NCBI RefSeq assembly: GCF_900046455.1
Contig: NZ_FCOT01000012.1
Coordinates: 480,016-544,015, forward strand
Direction of reading: 5' to 3'
Length of the DNA stretch: 64,000 nt
Source: Cellulomonas timonensis
Lineage (GTDB): Bacteria > Actinomycetota > Actinomycetes > Actinomycetales > Cellulomonadaceae
In this document: one piece after another, positions 47,787 to 57,078 of the stretch
Layout: the number at the start of each line of letters is the position of its first letter
Position numbering within the stretch: the first letter of the stretch is position 1
Position numbers and translations under genes: made by a program
The notes under the pieces: generated by a model
The model's database searches: none
Seen by the model: the letters and a program-made list of their open reading frames with translations, nothing else
Told to the model about the DNA's origin: nothing

Positions 47787-49403
47787 TCAGAAGGCGCCGG
47801 TGGCCTCGAGGAGCATCGGGCCGCCGTCGCCGAGCCGCCACGCGCGCCACCCGTCGACGACGCCCTCGACGTCCGCGGCCGCTGCGGCGGCCTCGTCGGG
47901 GTCGGCGTGCAGCCGCCCACCGGGCAGCTCGATCAGGCCGTCGAGGCGGAGCGTCGCGACGAGCCGCTGGCCTCGCCGCGCACGGAACCACCCCAGCGTG
48001 ACGTCGGGGCCCCGGGCGCCCGCCAGCGCGGCCAGCGCGGGATGCGGTCGGTGGGCGGGCTGCGCCGAGGCGCCGCTCCACGGGAGCAGGTCCGCCGGCG
48101 GGGGCACGGGCGAGGCCGACCGGGGGGCCGCGGGCGCGACAGCGGCCCAGGCGGCTGCCTCCGGCGCTGCGCCCTCGGTGCGGCCCGGCGTCGAGACCGG
48201 CGTGGAGCCGCTCCCCGAGTCGGCTGCGGAGCGCTGCCTGACCAGGGACGTCGCGGCAGTGGCCGGCCGCGACACGGCGGTCGGCGAGTCATCTGCGGGC
48301 CTGACGGCGGCCCAATCGGGAGCCACGCGCTGCATACCGGTCGGGGCCAGGTCCGGCCACTCGGCGGCGGGGTCGCGACGCCTGAGGGCGGGCCGCTGCG
48401 GCGCGACGTCGAGGAGGCCGGTGACGGGGTGGGCGCCGGTGTTCGGGCGGGCGGGCTCCCAGCGGTCCACCGACGGACGGGTGCGCCCCCGGTCGTCGTC
48501 GAAGTCGTCCATCAGCCCGGCGGGCAGCACGATGGTCTCGTCGATCCGGGCGCTGGCCGGCGTGGGCCGGGCAGGGGTCGGGTAGGCGACCTCGGTGCGT
48601 CGCCCGGACTCCGGGCGGCGGGGCTCGGCGAGGTACGGCTCGGGCGCGGGCACATCTGCCGAGGCGATCGGCGCAGGCGTCAGTGGCGTCTGCGTCGTGG
48701 GCGGCCGCGTCATCGCCGGCTGCGGCACAGGCGGCTGCGGCACGGGCGGCTGCGTCATCGGAGCGGGCGCCGGCTCCGGCACGGTGGCCTGGGCGGCGGT
48801 GCGGACTGACGGCAGCGCCGTGGGCTCGACGGCCCGGCGCGCCGTGGTCCCGTCATGCGACCACGCGGAGACCTGGACGAAACGGCGTCCGTCGGCGCCC
48901 TGCACCACACCGGTCTGGAGCACCTCGACGTGCCGTCCCGTCGAGCGCAGGAACGCCACCGCGTCACCGACCTCGGGCGCCACCTCTGCGCACACGACGA
49001 CGAGCCGGACGGCGCCATCCGTGGCGGCGCCCCGCATCGGGACGCGCTCTCGGAAAGCCGCGAGGTCCGCGTCGAGCGCGCTGCGCCCGCCGTCGTAGGC
49101 GCGCAGCACCTCGCCCCGGGTCCGGGTGGCGGCGGTGCCCGCGTGGTTCAGCGCGCGGACGAGCGCCGGGCCGTCCAGCACGGGCACGGTCTCAACCACG
49201 ACGGGCCGTCCGGCGGCGTCGAGCGCGAGGAGCTGGGCGCCCTCGGGCGCGGTGCGGGTGGTGACCGGGAAGAGCTCCTCCCCGATCAGCGCGGTCAGGT
49301 GCTCGGTGACCAGTGCGGACGTGTCCGGCGCGAAGGTGCCGGCAGCGGGCTGCATCGGCTGGACGAGGAGGGGGCGTCCCTCGTCGAGCTCGAAGATTGG
49401 CAT
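47787..49403 (-). CDS. RAMA-domain protein with degenerate nuclease-like N-terminus
   Basis: 538-residue protein. Residues about 1-185 resemble the PD-(D/E)XK fold of NucS/DUF91-type nucleases: an acidic strand LLALDAAGRPVVVE (Asp62, Glu71) and a later half, VRLVVVCAEVAPEVGDAVAFL, but the catalytic Lys expected after Glu71 is missing (ETV). A long linker (about 190-455) is rich in Pro, Thr and Ala, with PVPQP repeats. The C-terminal 80 residues match a RAMA-like domain (VTLGWFRARRGQRLVATLRLDG, then DPDEAAAAAADVEGVVDGWRAW), which is found with DNA methylases and restriction enzymes. Function unknown; binding modified or foreign DNA is an inference. The ATG has an AGGAG ribosome site. The 278 bp before it show nothing definite. 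Confidence 0.8.
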   Translation of the reverse strand: MPIFELDEGRPLLVQPMQPAAGTFAPDTSALVTEHLTALIGEELFPVTTRTAPEGAQLLALDAAGRPVVVETVPVLDGPALVRALNHAGTAATRTRGEVLRAYDGGRSALDADLAAFRERVPMRGAATDGAVRLVVVCAEVAPEVGDAVAFLRSTGRHVEVLQTGVVQGADGRRFVQVSAWSHDGTTARRAVEPTALPSVRTAAQATVPEPAPAPMTQPPVPQPPVPQPAMTRPPTTQTPLTPAPIASADVPAPEPYLAEPRRPESGRRTEVAYPTPARPTPASARIDETIVLPAGLMDDFDDDRGRTRPSVDRWEPARPNTGAHPVTGLLDVAPQRPALRRRDPAAEWPDLAPTGMQRVAPDWAAVRPADDSPTAVSRPATAATSLVRQRSAADSGSGSTPVSTPGRTEGAAPEAAAWAAVAPAAPRSASPVPPPADLLPWSGASAQPAHRPHPALAALAGARGPDVTLGWFRARRGQRLVATLRLDGLIELPGGRLHADPDEAAAAAADVEGVVDGWRAWRLGDGGPMLLEATGAF

Positions 49404-49681
49404 CTGCTCCTGCTTCCTTGGCGCGGCGGCGGGCTCAGCGTGCGGTCGTCCTCATCTGACGCCGGCCGAGAACCCTGCGGCACGGGCAGTCTGGCACGTC
49501 AGGGCGATCCGGTCGGGCGGCGGTCGCCCGCATGGCCGAACCTGCACAGGACGTCCACTGGACGTGCGTTCAGGGTAGTCGGGGCATCGATGCCGTGCCC
49601 CACCCGCAGGCTGCCCCGGCGAGTCGCCCGAGGCGAGGGTCGCCCGAGGTGCGCGCGGACGCGTCGGCGCCAGTCCCCCGA

Positions 49682-52597
49682 TCAGGTGGCTCGGGCAGGC
49701 AGGTGCGCGGCCAGCAGCTCGGCCAGGTGGACGCCCTGGACGTCGGCGAGCTGGTCGGCCTGGGTGCGGCAGGAGAACCCGTCCGCGAGGAACACGTCCT
49801 GCGGCCCGGCCTCGCGCAGCGCGGGCAGCAGCTCATGCTCGGCCACCGCGACGGACACGTCGTAGTGGCCCTTCTCCATGCCGAAGTTCCCGGCCAGGCC
49901 GCAGCAGCCCGCGAGCGTGCGGAACTTCGCGCCGGCCTGGGTGAGCAGTGTGCGGTCGGCCGTGTATGTCATCACCGAGTGGTGGTGGCAGTGCGGCTGC
50001 ACCACTGCCGTCACCTCGGACAGGTCAGGCAGCGTCCAGCCGGACTCGGGCTCGGGCGCGGGGCCGATGGGCGCCGGCGCCATGAGCAGCTCGGCGAGGG
50101 TGTGCGTCTGGCGGGACACGGCCACCGCGCGCGGGTCGTCGGGCAGCAGGTCTAGCAGGTCGGAGCGCAGCACCGCCGTGCACGACGGCTCCAGCCCGAC
50201 GATCGGGATGCCGTTGACGGCGTACGGGCCGAGCACGCCCAGCAGCTCGGTGAGCTTCTTGCGGGCCGCGGGGAGCTGGCCCGTGGTGATCCAGGTGAGC
50301 CCGCAGCACGCCTCCGCCTCGGGCACGAGCACGTCGTAGCCGGCGGCGCGCAGCACCCGGACGGCGGCCTGCGGCACCGACGGGGACAGCGAGTCGCTGA
50401 ACGAGTCGGTCCACAGCAGCACCTTCGGGCGCGGCGAGCCCGTGTCCCGCCGATCACTCGTCTTCCGCTGCTCCCGGCGCCACCACGTGCGGAACGGGGT
50501 CGGGGCGAACGTCACCATGCTGCGGCGGGTGTCCATGCCCCCGGCCCCCAGCACGACCTTGGCGAGCGGGCGCCAGCTCAGCGCGGCATTGGCGACCTGC
50601 GCCAGGCCCGGCACGCTCGTCACCAGGCGGATCCAGCGCGGCAGCCAGCCGAGCAGGTAGTGCGTCACGGGCCGCAGCCGCCGGTGGTACTTGCGGAACA
50701 GCACCTCCGACTTGTACTGCGCCATGTCCACGCCCGCCGGGCAGTCCGACGAGCACGCCTTGCAGCTCAGGCACAGGTCGAGGGACTGCTCCACCTCCGG
50801 GGCCGACCAGCCTCGGGTGATGAGCGTGCCGTTGGCCATCTCCTGGAGCACCCGGGCGCGACCGCGCGTCGAGTCCTTCTCGTCGCGGGTGGCCAGGTAG
50901 GACGGGCACATGAAGCCACCCGACGCGGTGGTGTCCGCCCGGCACTTGCCGACGCCCACGCACCGGTGCACCGCCGTGGTCATGTCCCCCGCGTCGTGCT
51001 CGAACGAGAAGCCGCCCTCGCGGCCGCGCAGTGCCGGCAGCGGGTGGGCAGCGGGCCGGCGCAGGTCGGCGTCGAGCGGGCGGGGACTCACCAGGACGCC
51101 CGGGTTGAGCAGGTCGCGCGGGTCGAACAGGGCCTTCATGGCGCCGAACGCCTCGATCGCGCGCGGCGAGTACATGACGGGCAGCAGCTCGCTGCGGGCG
51201 CGGCCGTCGCCGTGCTCCCCCGACAGCGACCCGCCGTGGGCGGCCACGAGATGCGCGGCGTCGGTCATGAACGCGCGCAGCGGGTCGCCGGAGCGCTCAA
51301 GCGGCACGTCGAGCCGCAGGTGCACGCAGCCATCGCCGAAGTGCCCGTAGGCGAGCCCGTCCACGCCGTGCGACGCCATCAGCGCCTCGAGCTCGCGCAG
51401 GTACGCGCCGAGCCGGGCGGGCGGCACCGCGGAGTCCTCGAAGCCGGGCCATGCCTGCTCGCCGGCGGGGGTGCGGCCGCCGAGACCGGCGCCGTCCTCG
51501 CGGATCCGCCACATCGCGGCGGCCTCGGGTCCCGGCGGGTAGACCTGCACCGCGTCGGTGGCGGCGTCGGCCGCGAGCGCCCGGGCGTTGTCCATCGCCA
51601 CGTCGAGCGTCGGCCCGCCCACCTCCACCATGAGCCAGCCGCCGCCCGTGGGCAGGTGCGGCACGGCACTGGCCCCCCGGACGCGGCGGACGACGTCGAC
51701 CAGCCGGGCGTCCATCCCCTCGATGGCCAGCGGCTGGTGTGCCAGCAGCGCCGGAACGGCGTCGGCGGCGGTCGGCATGTCCGGGTAGCCGAGGACGACC
51801 AGCACCGGGGCGGCGGGGACGGGCACCAGGTTGACCGTGGCGCCGAGGATCGTCACGAGGGTGCCCTCGCTGCCGACCAGGGCCTTCGCCAGGTCCGCGC
51901 CGCGCTCGGGCAGCAGGTGCTCCAACGAGTACCCGGACACCTGGCGGCCGAACCGGCCGAGCTCCGTGCGCAGCGTCTCCAGCTCGCGGCGCACCAGCTC
52001 GTCGAGGCCGGGCACCGGGTCCAGCCCCTTCCCCGCGGTGAGCCGGCGCCCCAGGCCGTCCACCACGTCGAGCTCGAGCACGTTGTCGGCGGTGCGGCCG
52101 AACGCCACGGCGCGGGGGCCGCACGCGTTGTTGCCGATCATCCCGCCGAGCGTCGCGCGGGCCTGCGTGGACGGGTCCGGCCCGAACCGCAGCCCGAACG
52201 GCGCCGCCTGCTTCTGCAGATCCGCCATGATCACGCCCGGCTCGATGCGCGCCGTCCGCGCCTCCGGGTCGATCTCCAGCACCTGGTTCACGTGGCGCGA
52301 GAAGTCGATGACGATGCCCGGGCCCACCGCGTTGCCGGCGACGGACGTGCCGCCGCCGCGCGACGTGATCGGCGCCCCGGCCTCGCGGGCCACCTCGAGG
52401 GTCGCGAGCACGTCGTCCACGTCCCGCGGGAACACCACGACCTGGGGTGGCACCCGGTAGTTGGACGCGTCCGTGGAGTACTCGGCACGGCGGCGGGTGG
52501 AGTCGTCCACCGACCCCCGCACCACCGCGCGCAACGCGTGCACGAGGTCGGTGGCGGGCTGGTGCTCAGGGGGCGTGGGGGCCGTCACGATCGACAC
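49682..52597 (-). CDS. FAD-linked and Fe-S oxidoreductase (GlcD/GlcF-type fusion, D-lactate or 2-hydroxyacid dehydrogenase)
   Basis: 971-residue single-chain enzyme. The N-terminal FAD domain of the PCMH type has SRGGGTSVAGNAVGPG, and the FAD-oxidase C-domain has AYGHFGDGCVHLRLD and SGEHGDGRARSELLP. Then come two [4Fe-4S] motifs (CVGVGKC, and CLSCKACSSDCPAGVD) and two CCG domains (EACCGLTW, LAGCCGLAGNFG). It probably oxidises D-lactate or another 2-hydroxyacid and passes electrons to quinone on the inner membrane face. The frame extends to 52756, but the GTG at 52595-52597 has a GGGAG ribosome site and starts just before the FAD domain. It is divergent from the DUF3806 gene. Confidence 0.93.
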   Translation of the reverse strand: MSIVTAPTPPEHQPATDLVHALRAVVRGSVDDSTRRRAEYSTDASNYRVPPQVVVFPRDVDDVLATLEVAREAGAPITSRGGGTSVAGNAVGPGIVIDFSRHVNQVLEIDPEARTARIEPGVIMADLQKQAAPFGLRFGPDPSTQARATLGGMIGNNACGPRAVAFGRTADNVLELDVVDGLGRRLTAGKGLDPVPGLDELVRRELETLRTELGRFGRQVSGYSLEHLLPERGADLAKALVGSEGTLVTILGATVNLVPVPAAPVLVVLGYPDMPTAADAVPALLAHQPLAIEGMDARLVDVVRRVRGASAVPHLPTGGGWLMVEVGGPTLDVAMDNARALAADAATDAVQVYPPGPEAAAMWRIREDGAGLGGRTPAGEQAWPGFEDSAVPPARLGAYLRELEALMASHGVDGLAYGHFGDGCVHLRLDVPLERSGDPLRAFMTDAAHLVAAHGGSLSGEHGDGRARSELLPVMYSPRAIEAFGAMKALFDPRDLLNPGVLVSPRPLDADLRRPAAHPLPALRGREGGFSFEHDAGDMTTAVHRCVGVGKCRADTTASGGFMCPSYLATRDEKDSTRGRARVLQEMANGTLITRGWSAPEVEQSLDLCLSCKACSSDCPAGVDMAQYKSEVLFRKYHRRLRPVTHYLLGWLPRWIRLVTSVPGLAQVANAALSWRPLAKVVLGAGGMDTRRSMVTFAPTPFRTWWRREQRKTSDRRDTGSPRPKVLLWTDSFSDSLSPSVPQAAVRVLRAAGYDVLVPEAEACCGLTWITTGQLPAARKKLTELLGVLGPYAVNGIPIVGLEPSCTAVLRSDLLDLLPDDPRAVAVSRQTHTLAELLMAPAPIGPAPEPESGWTLPDLSEVTAVVQPHCHHHSVMTYTADRTLLTQAGAKFRTLAGCCGLAGNFGMEKGHYDVSVAVAEHELLPALREAGPQDVFLADGFSCRTQADQLADVQGVHLAELLAAHLPARAT

Positions 52598-52731
52598 GAC
52601 GGCAGTCTCCCACCGTCGGCTCGCGCGCAGGCCCGGCGGGTCGGCCCTCGGACGGCCGGGCACGGCCCGAGGGCCGAGGTTCCCCCCCCAGGGTGATCGC
52701 CCCGGAGGCCCGCCATGCCGATGACCCCCAC

Positions 52732-53286
52732 ATGACGGTGACCGCACGGCACGCACGCGACCGGCGCGCGCCGCTCATCCCGTCTCCCCGCACCGCCGCG
52801 GGGCGTGCGACCCCCGACGCGCGCCCCGCGGTTCGCCCGCTCGACCCCGCCGACCTGCACTGGATGCAGGAGTGCCGCCGCCACCTGCACGGCCCCGGCG
52901 CGGACCTCGACGACGTGGACCAGCTCAGCGCGGTGTTCGACACCTACGCCGCCGCGTGGCACGCCACCGATCCGGCGTTGCGCTGGGACCCGAGGCCGAC
53001 CACCACCGCCGCCGCGATCGCCGTGGGTGACCTGGTGATCCGCCAGGCCGCGGGCGCGCACTGGGTCGTGATGGTCGACACCCACACGCTCGCGTTGGCC
53101 CATCCGGCCACGACAACGCTCGAGCTGCCGCTCCAGGCGGTGTCCGCCGCCTGGGCCGCCGGGCGTCCCGGGGCGCTCCCCGAGCTGGTGGAGGACCTCG
53201 TCGAGCGGACCCTGCGGCGCGCCGGGGCGCTGCACGAGCCCGCGCGCCTGTCCGGCGCCCTGCGGCTCCTGAGCCTGCGCCGCTGA
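52732..53286 (+). CDS. DUF3806-like hypothetical protein
   Basis: 184-residue soluble protein. After a basic 35-residue N-terminus comes a compact domain (LDPADLHWMQECRRHLHGPG to ALPELVEDLVERTLRRAG) that resembles DUF3806 domains of actinobacteria. No catalytic motif or signal peptide is visible. The ATG at 52732 is the most likely start; an upstream extension would overlap the promoter region of the divergent oxidoreductase gene. Function unknown. Confidence 0.7.
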   Translation: MTVTARHARDRRAPLIPSPRTAAGRATPDARPAVRPLDPADLHWMQECRRHLHGPGADLDDVDQLSAVFDTYAAAWHATDPALRWDPRPTTTAAAIAVGDLVIRQAAGAHWVVMVDTHTLALAHPATTTLELPLQAVSAAWAAGRPGALPELVEDLVERTLRRAGALHEPARLSGALRLLSLRR

Positions 53287-53327
53287 GCTGTCGCCCGCGG
53301 CGCCGCCCGCCCGCTGAGCCGCCCGCC

Positions 53328-53579
53328 CTACCGCGCCTGCGCGATCGGGCCCCCCGCGCAGCCAGAGGGCACCGTGGTTCGGGCCTGCTCGTCACCCGTC
53401 GGGCAGCCACCGCCGCACTGCTGGCTGAGCACGTCATGCGCCCGGTGCACCACACCGAGCCGCGCCCAGTGGTCCACCATCGCCTCCGCGAGGCCGGGAT
53501 CGATGCCGAGCCGGCGGGCGATGCCGTCGCTCGTGGCGCCGGTGCGAGCCTCCCGCAGCACGTCCGCGAGCACGCTCAT
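53328..53579 (-). CDS. feoC: FeoC-like regulator of ferrous iron transport
   Basis: 83-residue protein with an N-terminal winged-helix segment (LADVLREARTGATSDGIARRLGIDPGLAEAMVDHW) and a C-terminal cysteine cluster (SQQCGGGCPTGDEQ), the FeoC plan of a helix-turn-helix plus Fe-S-type cysteines. Its ATG overlaps the feoB stop by four bases. FeoC is thought to control FeoB stability or transcription according to iron and oxygen. The C-terminal tail is longer than usual. Confidence 0.85.
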   Translation of the reverse strand: MSVLADVLREARTGATSDGIARRLGIDPGLAEAMVDHWARLGVVHRAHDVLSQQCGGGCPTGDEQARTTVPSGCAGGPIAQAR

Positions 53580-55543
53580 AGCAGCCTGCCCACCTGGAAC
53601 ACCGCCACCGCCAGTCCCCACGCCACAGCGAGCTGCACGACCATCGCGCCCACCGTCCACCGGGCGCCGAACAGCCGCTTCTGCTCGGCGAGGGTCGCGA
53701 CGCACGGCGTGTACGCGAGGACGAAGACCATGAACGCCGCCGCGGCCGCCGCCGCGTGGCCGCCCGAGGTCTCCTCGAAGGTGGCACGCATCTGCGCGCC
53801 CAGGTCGCCGGCCTGGGTGGGGTCGGAGGGCTCCTCGACCGCGTAGGTCTGCGCGAACGAGCCGACCACGACCTCCTTGGCGACGAACCCGGTGACCAGC
53901 GCGGCAGCGGAGTGCCACTCGCCGAAGCCCGCGGGCGCCAGCGCCGGCGCGATGGCCTGCGCCGTGCTGCCGTAGAGGCTGTCCTGCACGGGCACGTCGC
54001 CCACCGCGTGGCCGCCCGTCACCGGGATCGCGAGCAGCACCCACACCACCGCAAGCGTCACCATGATGACGCGGCCCGCCTTGGACACGAACCCCCGGGT
54101 GCGCAGCCACGCCGAGAGCAGCAGCGCCCGCACGCGGGGCCGCTGGTAGGCGGGCAGCACGAGCACGAACGGCTCCTGCTTCAGGTCTCGGAAGGCCGTG
54201 CGGCGCAGCGCGAGGCCGCCCAGCACGATCAGCGCGACGGAGGCCACGTACATCAGGAAGATCGCGGTGCCCGCGTTCTCCGGGAAGAAGATGCTCGCCA
54301 GCAGCAGGTACACGGTCAGCCGCGCGGTGCAGGACGCGTAGGGCACCAACAGCCCGGTGAGCAGCCGCTGCCGCGCATGCGGGAGGGTGCGCGTGGCGGC
54401 CAGCGCCGGCAGGTTGCAGCCGAAGCCGACGACCAGCGGCAGCACCGCGCGCCCGTCGAGCCCGAGGGCGCGCATCGCGCGGTCCGCCACGAAGGCGGCC
54501 CGGGCCAAGTAGCCGCAGTCCTCCAGCAGCGCGATGGCGAGGAACATGACGGCCATCAGCGGGGCGAAGGACAGCACCGTGCCGACGCCGGCGAGCAGCC
54601 CGTCCACGACGAAGCCCTGCAACCAGGCCGGGCCGGGGACGAGGAACCGCGCGACGTCCGACATCGGGCCCGCCACGAAGTTCGCGACGGCGTCCATCAG
54701 CGGCGCCGCCAACGACGTCGCGAGCTGGAACAGCAGCCAGGCGACGGCCAGGAACACCGGGATGCCCACCCACGGGCGCAGCAGCACGGCGTCCACGCGG
54801 TCCGAGGCTGTGCGGGCCTGCGGCTCGGGCGCGGCGAGCTGGTGGGTGACGTCGTCGACCCAGCCGAAGAGCGCCTCGGCCCGCGCGAGCCCCGCGGCGA
54901 CATCGGCGCCCTCGCTGTCGTCCGCCACCGGCTCGATGCCGCGGACCGTGCCGGGCGCCGTCAGCGCGGCCTCCACGGTCCGGGTGAGCGCGGTGACGCC
55001 GGCGCCGGTGCGCGGGTCCACCGCGACGACGGGCACGCCGAGCACCTCCGACAGCCGGTCCGCGTCGACGGGGATGCCCCGCGAGGCGGCCACGTCCGTC
55101 ATGGTGAGCGCGACCACGAGCGGGCAGCCCTTCTGGGCGACCTGGGCCAGCAAGTACAGCGAGCGCCCCAGCGCCGCGGCCTCCACGAGGACGACGGCCA
55201 GATCGGGCTTCCCGAGCGGGCTGGTGCCGGCGACAGCCTCCGCAGCGACCCGCTCATCGGGCGAACGCGCCAGCAGGCTGTACGTGCCGGGCAGGTCGAT
55301 GAGCCGCACGGGGGCGCCAGCGCGGGCCTGGCGCCAGGCGCCGACCTGCAACTCCACAGTGGTGCCCGGGGCGTTCGTGACCTGCTGACGGGCGCCCGTC
55401 AACGAGTTGAACAGCGTGGACTTGCCGACATTCGGATTGCCGACGAGGAGCACGGACAGCGGCTCGCGCACCTCCGCGCGGGCGCCGCGGCGCGACGACA
55501 CGGCCCCGAGGGAGTCCTCGGAGCCGGCGCCGTGGCAGCTCAC
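53576..55543 (-). CDS. feoB: Ferrous iron transporter FeoB
   Basis: GTP-dependent Fe(II) importer, 655 residues. The N-terminal G domain has G1 GNPNVGKST at about 35-43, G3 DLPGTYSL and the PGTTVE switch region. The membrane part has two Gate motifs (VLPLVVGFGCNLPALAATR and FVLAYTPCVATLA) with the conserved cysteines. The GTG at 55541-55543 overlaps the feoA stop by four bases; the longer frame is antisense-like to feoA. feoA-feoB-feoC form one operon, probably under iron control through a DtxR-type box at 55785-55803. Confidence 0.95.
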   Translation of the reverse strand: MSCHGAGSEDSLGAVSSRRGARAEVREPLSVLLVGNPNVGKSTLFNSLTGARQQVTNAPGTTVELQVGAWRQARAGAPVRLIDLPGTYSLLARSPDERVAAEAVAGTSPLGKPDLAVVLVEAAALGRSLYLLAQVAQKGCPLVVALTMTDVAASRGIPVDADRLSEVLGVPVVAVDPRTGAGVTALTRTVEAALTAPGTVRGIEPVADDSEGADVAAGLARAEALFGWVDDVTHQLAAPEPQARTASDRVDAVLLRPWVGIPVFLAVAWLLFQLATSLAAPLMDAVANFVAGPMSDVARFLVPGPAWLQGFVVDGLLAGVGTVLSFAPLMAVMFLAIALLEDCGYLARAAFVADRAMRALGLDGRAVLPLVVGFGCNLPALAATRTLPHARQRLLTGLLVPYASCTARLTVYLLLASIFFPENAGTAIFLMYVASVALIVLGGLALRRTAFRDLKQEPFVLVLPAYQRPRVRALLLSAWLRTRGFVSKAGRVIMVTLAVVWVLLAIPVTGGHAVGDVPVQDSLYGSTAQAIAPALAPAGFGEWHSAAALVTGFVAKEVVVGSFAQTYAVEEPSDPTQAGDLGAQMRATFEETSGGHAAAAAAAFMVFVLAYTPCVATLAEQKRLFGARWTVGAMVVQLAVAWGLAVAVFQVGRLL

Positions 55544-55767
55544 GGACGCACCGGCTCGATGCGGATGCGGGCCGCTGTCTGCCCGTCCACAGCGAACCGC
55601 TGCGCGCCGATGGCCACCACCCGGCCACCGAAGGCGGCGCGCTGGGTGACGCGCACGACGGCGCCGACCCGGAGGCCCAGCTCGCTCATGCGCAGACGCA
55701 TCGACTGCTCGGCATCGAGGTCGACCACCCGGGCGCACGCGTCCACCGGAGACTGGGCGAGGTTCAT
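55540..55767 (-). CDS. feoA: Ferrous iron transport accessory protein FeoA
   Basis: 75-residue SH3-like protein that helps FeoB. It shows the FeoA pattern RLRMSELGLRVGAVVRVTQRAAFGGRVVAIGAQRFAVDG. The ATG at 55765-55767 is used; a GTG three codons earlier is equally placed. Neither has a clear ribosome site, and the operator lies only about 20 bp upstream, so the transcript may be nearly leaderless. First gene of feoABC. Confidence 0.9.
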   Translation of the reverse strand: MNLAQSPVDACARVVDLDAEQSMRLRMSELGLRVGAVVRVTQRAAFGGRVVAIGAQRFAVDGQTAARIRIEPVRP

Positions 55768-55784
55768 GCGCGCCACGCTACGAC

Positions 55785-55803
55785 TGAGGCAAGGCTGTCC
55801 TCA
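55785..55803. promoter_or_regulatory. DtxR/IdeR-like iron box before feoABC
   Basis: The 19-bp sequence TGAGGCAAGGCTGTCCTCA matches the DtxR/IdeR consensus TTAGGTTAGGCTAACCTAA at 13 of 19 positions, with the outer palindrome TGAGG/CCTCA intact. It is located 18-36 bp before the feoA ATG, where a bound repressor would block transcription in iron-replete cells. Not tested; inferred from pattern and context. Confidence 0.6.
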
Positions 55804-55826
55804 GGGACCGAAGTCCCCCTCGCGGC

Positions 55827-56264
55827 TCAGGCGAGTGCGGCGTCGAGAGTGATCTGGGTGCCGGTCAGGGCCTTCGACACGGGGCACGTGGTCGAGGCGA
55901 GCTCGGCCGCCGCGATGAACTGGTCGTTGTCGAGCCCGTCGACAGTTCCTCGGACGGTGAGCTTGACCTCCGCGATGCGGAACCCGCCCTCCGGGTCGGG
56001 GCGCAGCGTGGCGTCCGCTGTCACGTCGAAGGACTTCGGCGTGCCGCCGGCCTCCGCCACCACCGCCGAGAGCTGCATCGCGAAGCAGGACGAGTGCGCC
56101 GCCGCGATGAGCTCCTCCGGGCTCGTGACCCCGCCCGCGTCGTCGGCGGCACGACGGGGGAACGAGACGTCGAACGAGCCGACGCCCGAGCTGGCCAGGC
56201 TGACAGTGCCGGCGCCCTCGTTGAGCGTGCCCTGCCAGGCCGTGCGCGCTGTGCGGGTTGCCAT
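55827..56264 (-). CDS. OsmC/Ohr-family peroxiredoxin
   Basis: 145-residue thiol peroxidase that reduces organic hydroperoxides. Both catalytic cysteines are present: AAAHSSCFAMQLS (about residue 60) and STTCPVSKALTG (about residue 126). The context of OsmC (rather than Ohr) is suggested by SPEELIAAAHSSC. It is monocistronic and divergent from a TorD-like gene, next to the iron-uptake operon. Confidence 0.92.
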   Translation of the reverse strand: MATRTARTAWQGTLNEGAGTVSLASSGVGSFDVSFPRRAADDAGGVTSPEELIAAAHSSCFAMQLSAVVAEAGGTPKSFDVTADATLRPDPEGGFRIAEVKLTVRGTVDGLDNDQFIAAAELASTTCPVSKALTGTQITLDAALA

Positions 56265-56456
56265 GTGATCTCCTCAGTCGACGCCTCTGGGACCGATCGG
56301 CCCCGCCGACACGGTAGGTCGGAACGTCCCAGTCGGCGACGTGAGGCTGGAAGCCGGCCCCGGCCGAAGGTCACGCGGGACGCCCCCGGACGAGGCCTAG
56401 CCTCGGGTGGACGACCCAGGAACCGACCGGCGCAGCCCCGCCGACCAGGAGCATTC

Positions 56457-57056
56457 GTGACGAACCCCGGATTCACCGCGCAGGTCGCGCTCGTCGCCCT
56501 GCAGCGCGCCGCCGCATGGGACGCCCTCGCCGACGTGCTCGACGAGCCGACGCCCGAGGTGGTCGAGCGGCTCCGCTCAGGAGAGCTCGTCGAGACGTGG
56601 CGGACCGGCGTGGCCTGGCTCGGCGCGGACGCGACGACCGTCGGCTCACCGCTGCTCAGCCTCGACGTGTTCGTGCGCGGGGCGGCGCGCAGGACCGCCG
56701 AGGACGACCTCGCGATGCTCACCGCCGAGCACCACCTGCTCGTCGGCCCGGACCTTCCTGCGGTGCTGCGCCTGCATGACGTCGCCGAGCTGTGCCGGGA
56801 CGAGTCGCGGGCGTGGGCCGAGGGCGACCTCGATGCCGGCAAGGCCCTGCGCGCCGGGCAGCGCGCGTTCCTCGACGCGCACCTCGTCGATGTGCTGCCC
56901 GAGGTCGGCAGGCGCCTCGTGCAGGACTCCCGCAGGGAGCTGTGGCGGGCGCTCGGGCGGCTCCTCCTCGCGTTCCTGTCCGCGGAGTCGGGCCGCGACT
57001 ACCAGCGCTCGGTGCTCGGCGAGTCGGACCGACGCCGGATCGACTCGGCAGGCTGA
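56457..57056 (+). CDS. TorD/DmsD-family redox enzyme chaperone, copy 1
   Basis: 199-residue all-alpha protein. LDEPTPEVVERLRSGELV resembles the N-terminal TorD segment, and the hydrophobic helices with a C-terminal RRLLLAFLSAESGRDYQRS match the loose TorD_like pattern. Such chaperones bind the Tat signal of molybdenum enzymes and delay export until the cofactor is in place. The GTG at 56457 has an AGGAG site six bases upstream. It is convergent with the Fe-S protein gene, and dmsA lies about 6 kb away. A second TorD-type gene lies at 58155-58883. Confidence 0.7.
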   Translation: MTNPGFTAQVALVALQRAAAWDALADVLDEPTPEVVERLRSGELVETWRTGVAWLGADATTVGSPLLSLDVFVRGAARRTAEDDLAMLTAEHHLLVGPDLPAVLRLHDVAELCRDESRAWAEGDLDAGKALRAGQRAFLDAHLVDVLPEVGRRLVQDSRRELWRALGRLLLAFLSAESGRDYQRSVLGESDRRRIDSAG

Positions 57057-57078
57057 CCGGCGGGCAAGCCCGCGACGG

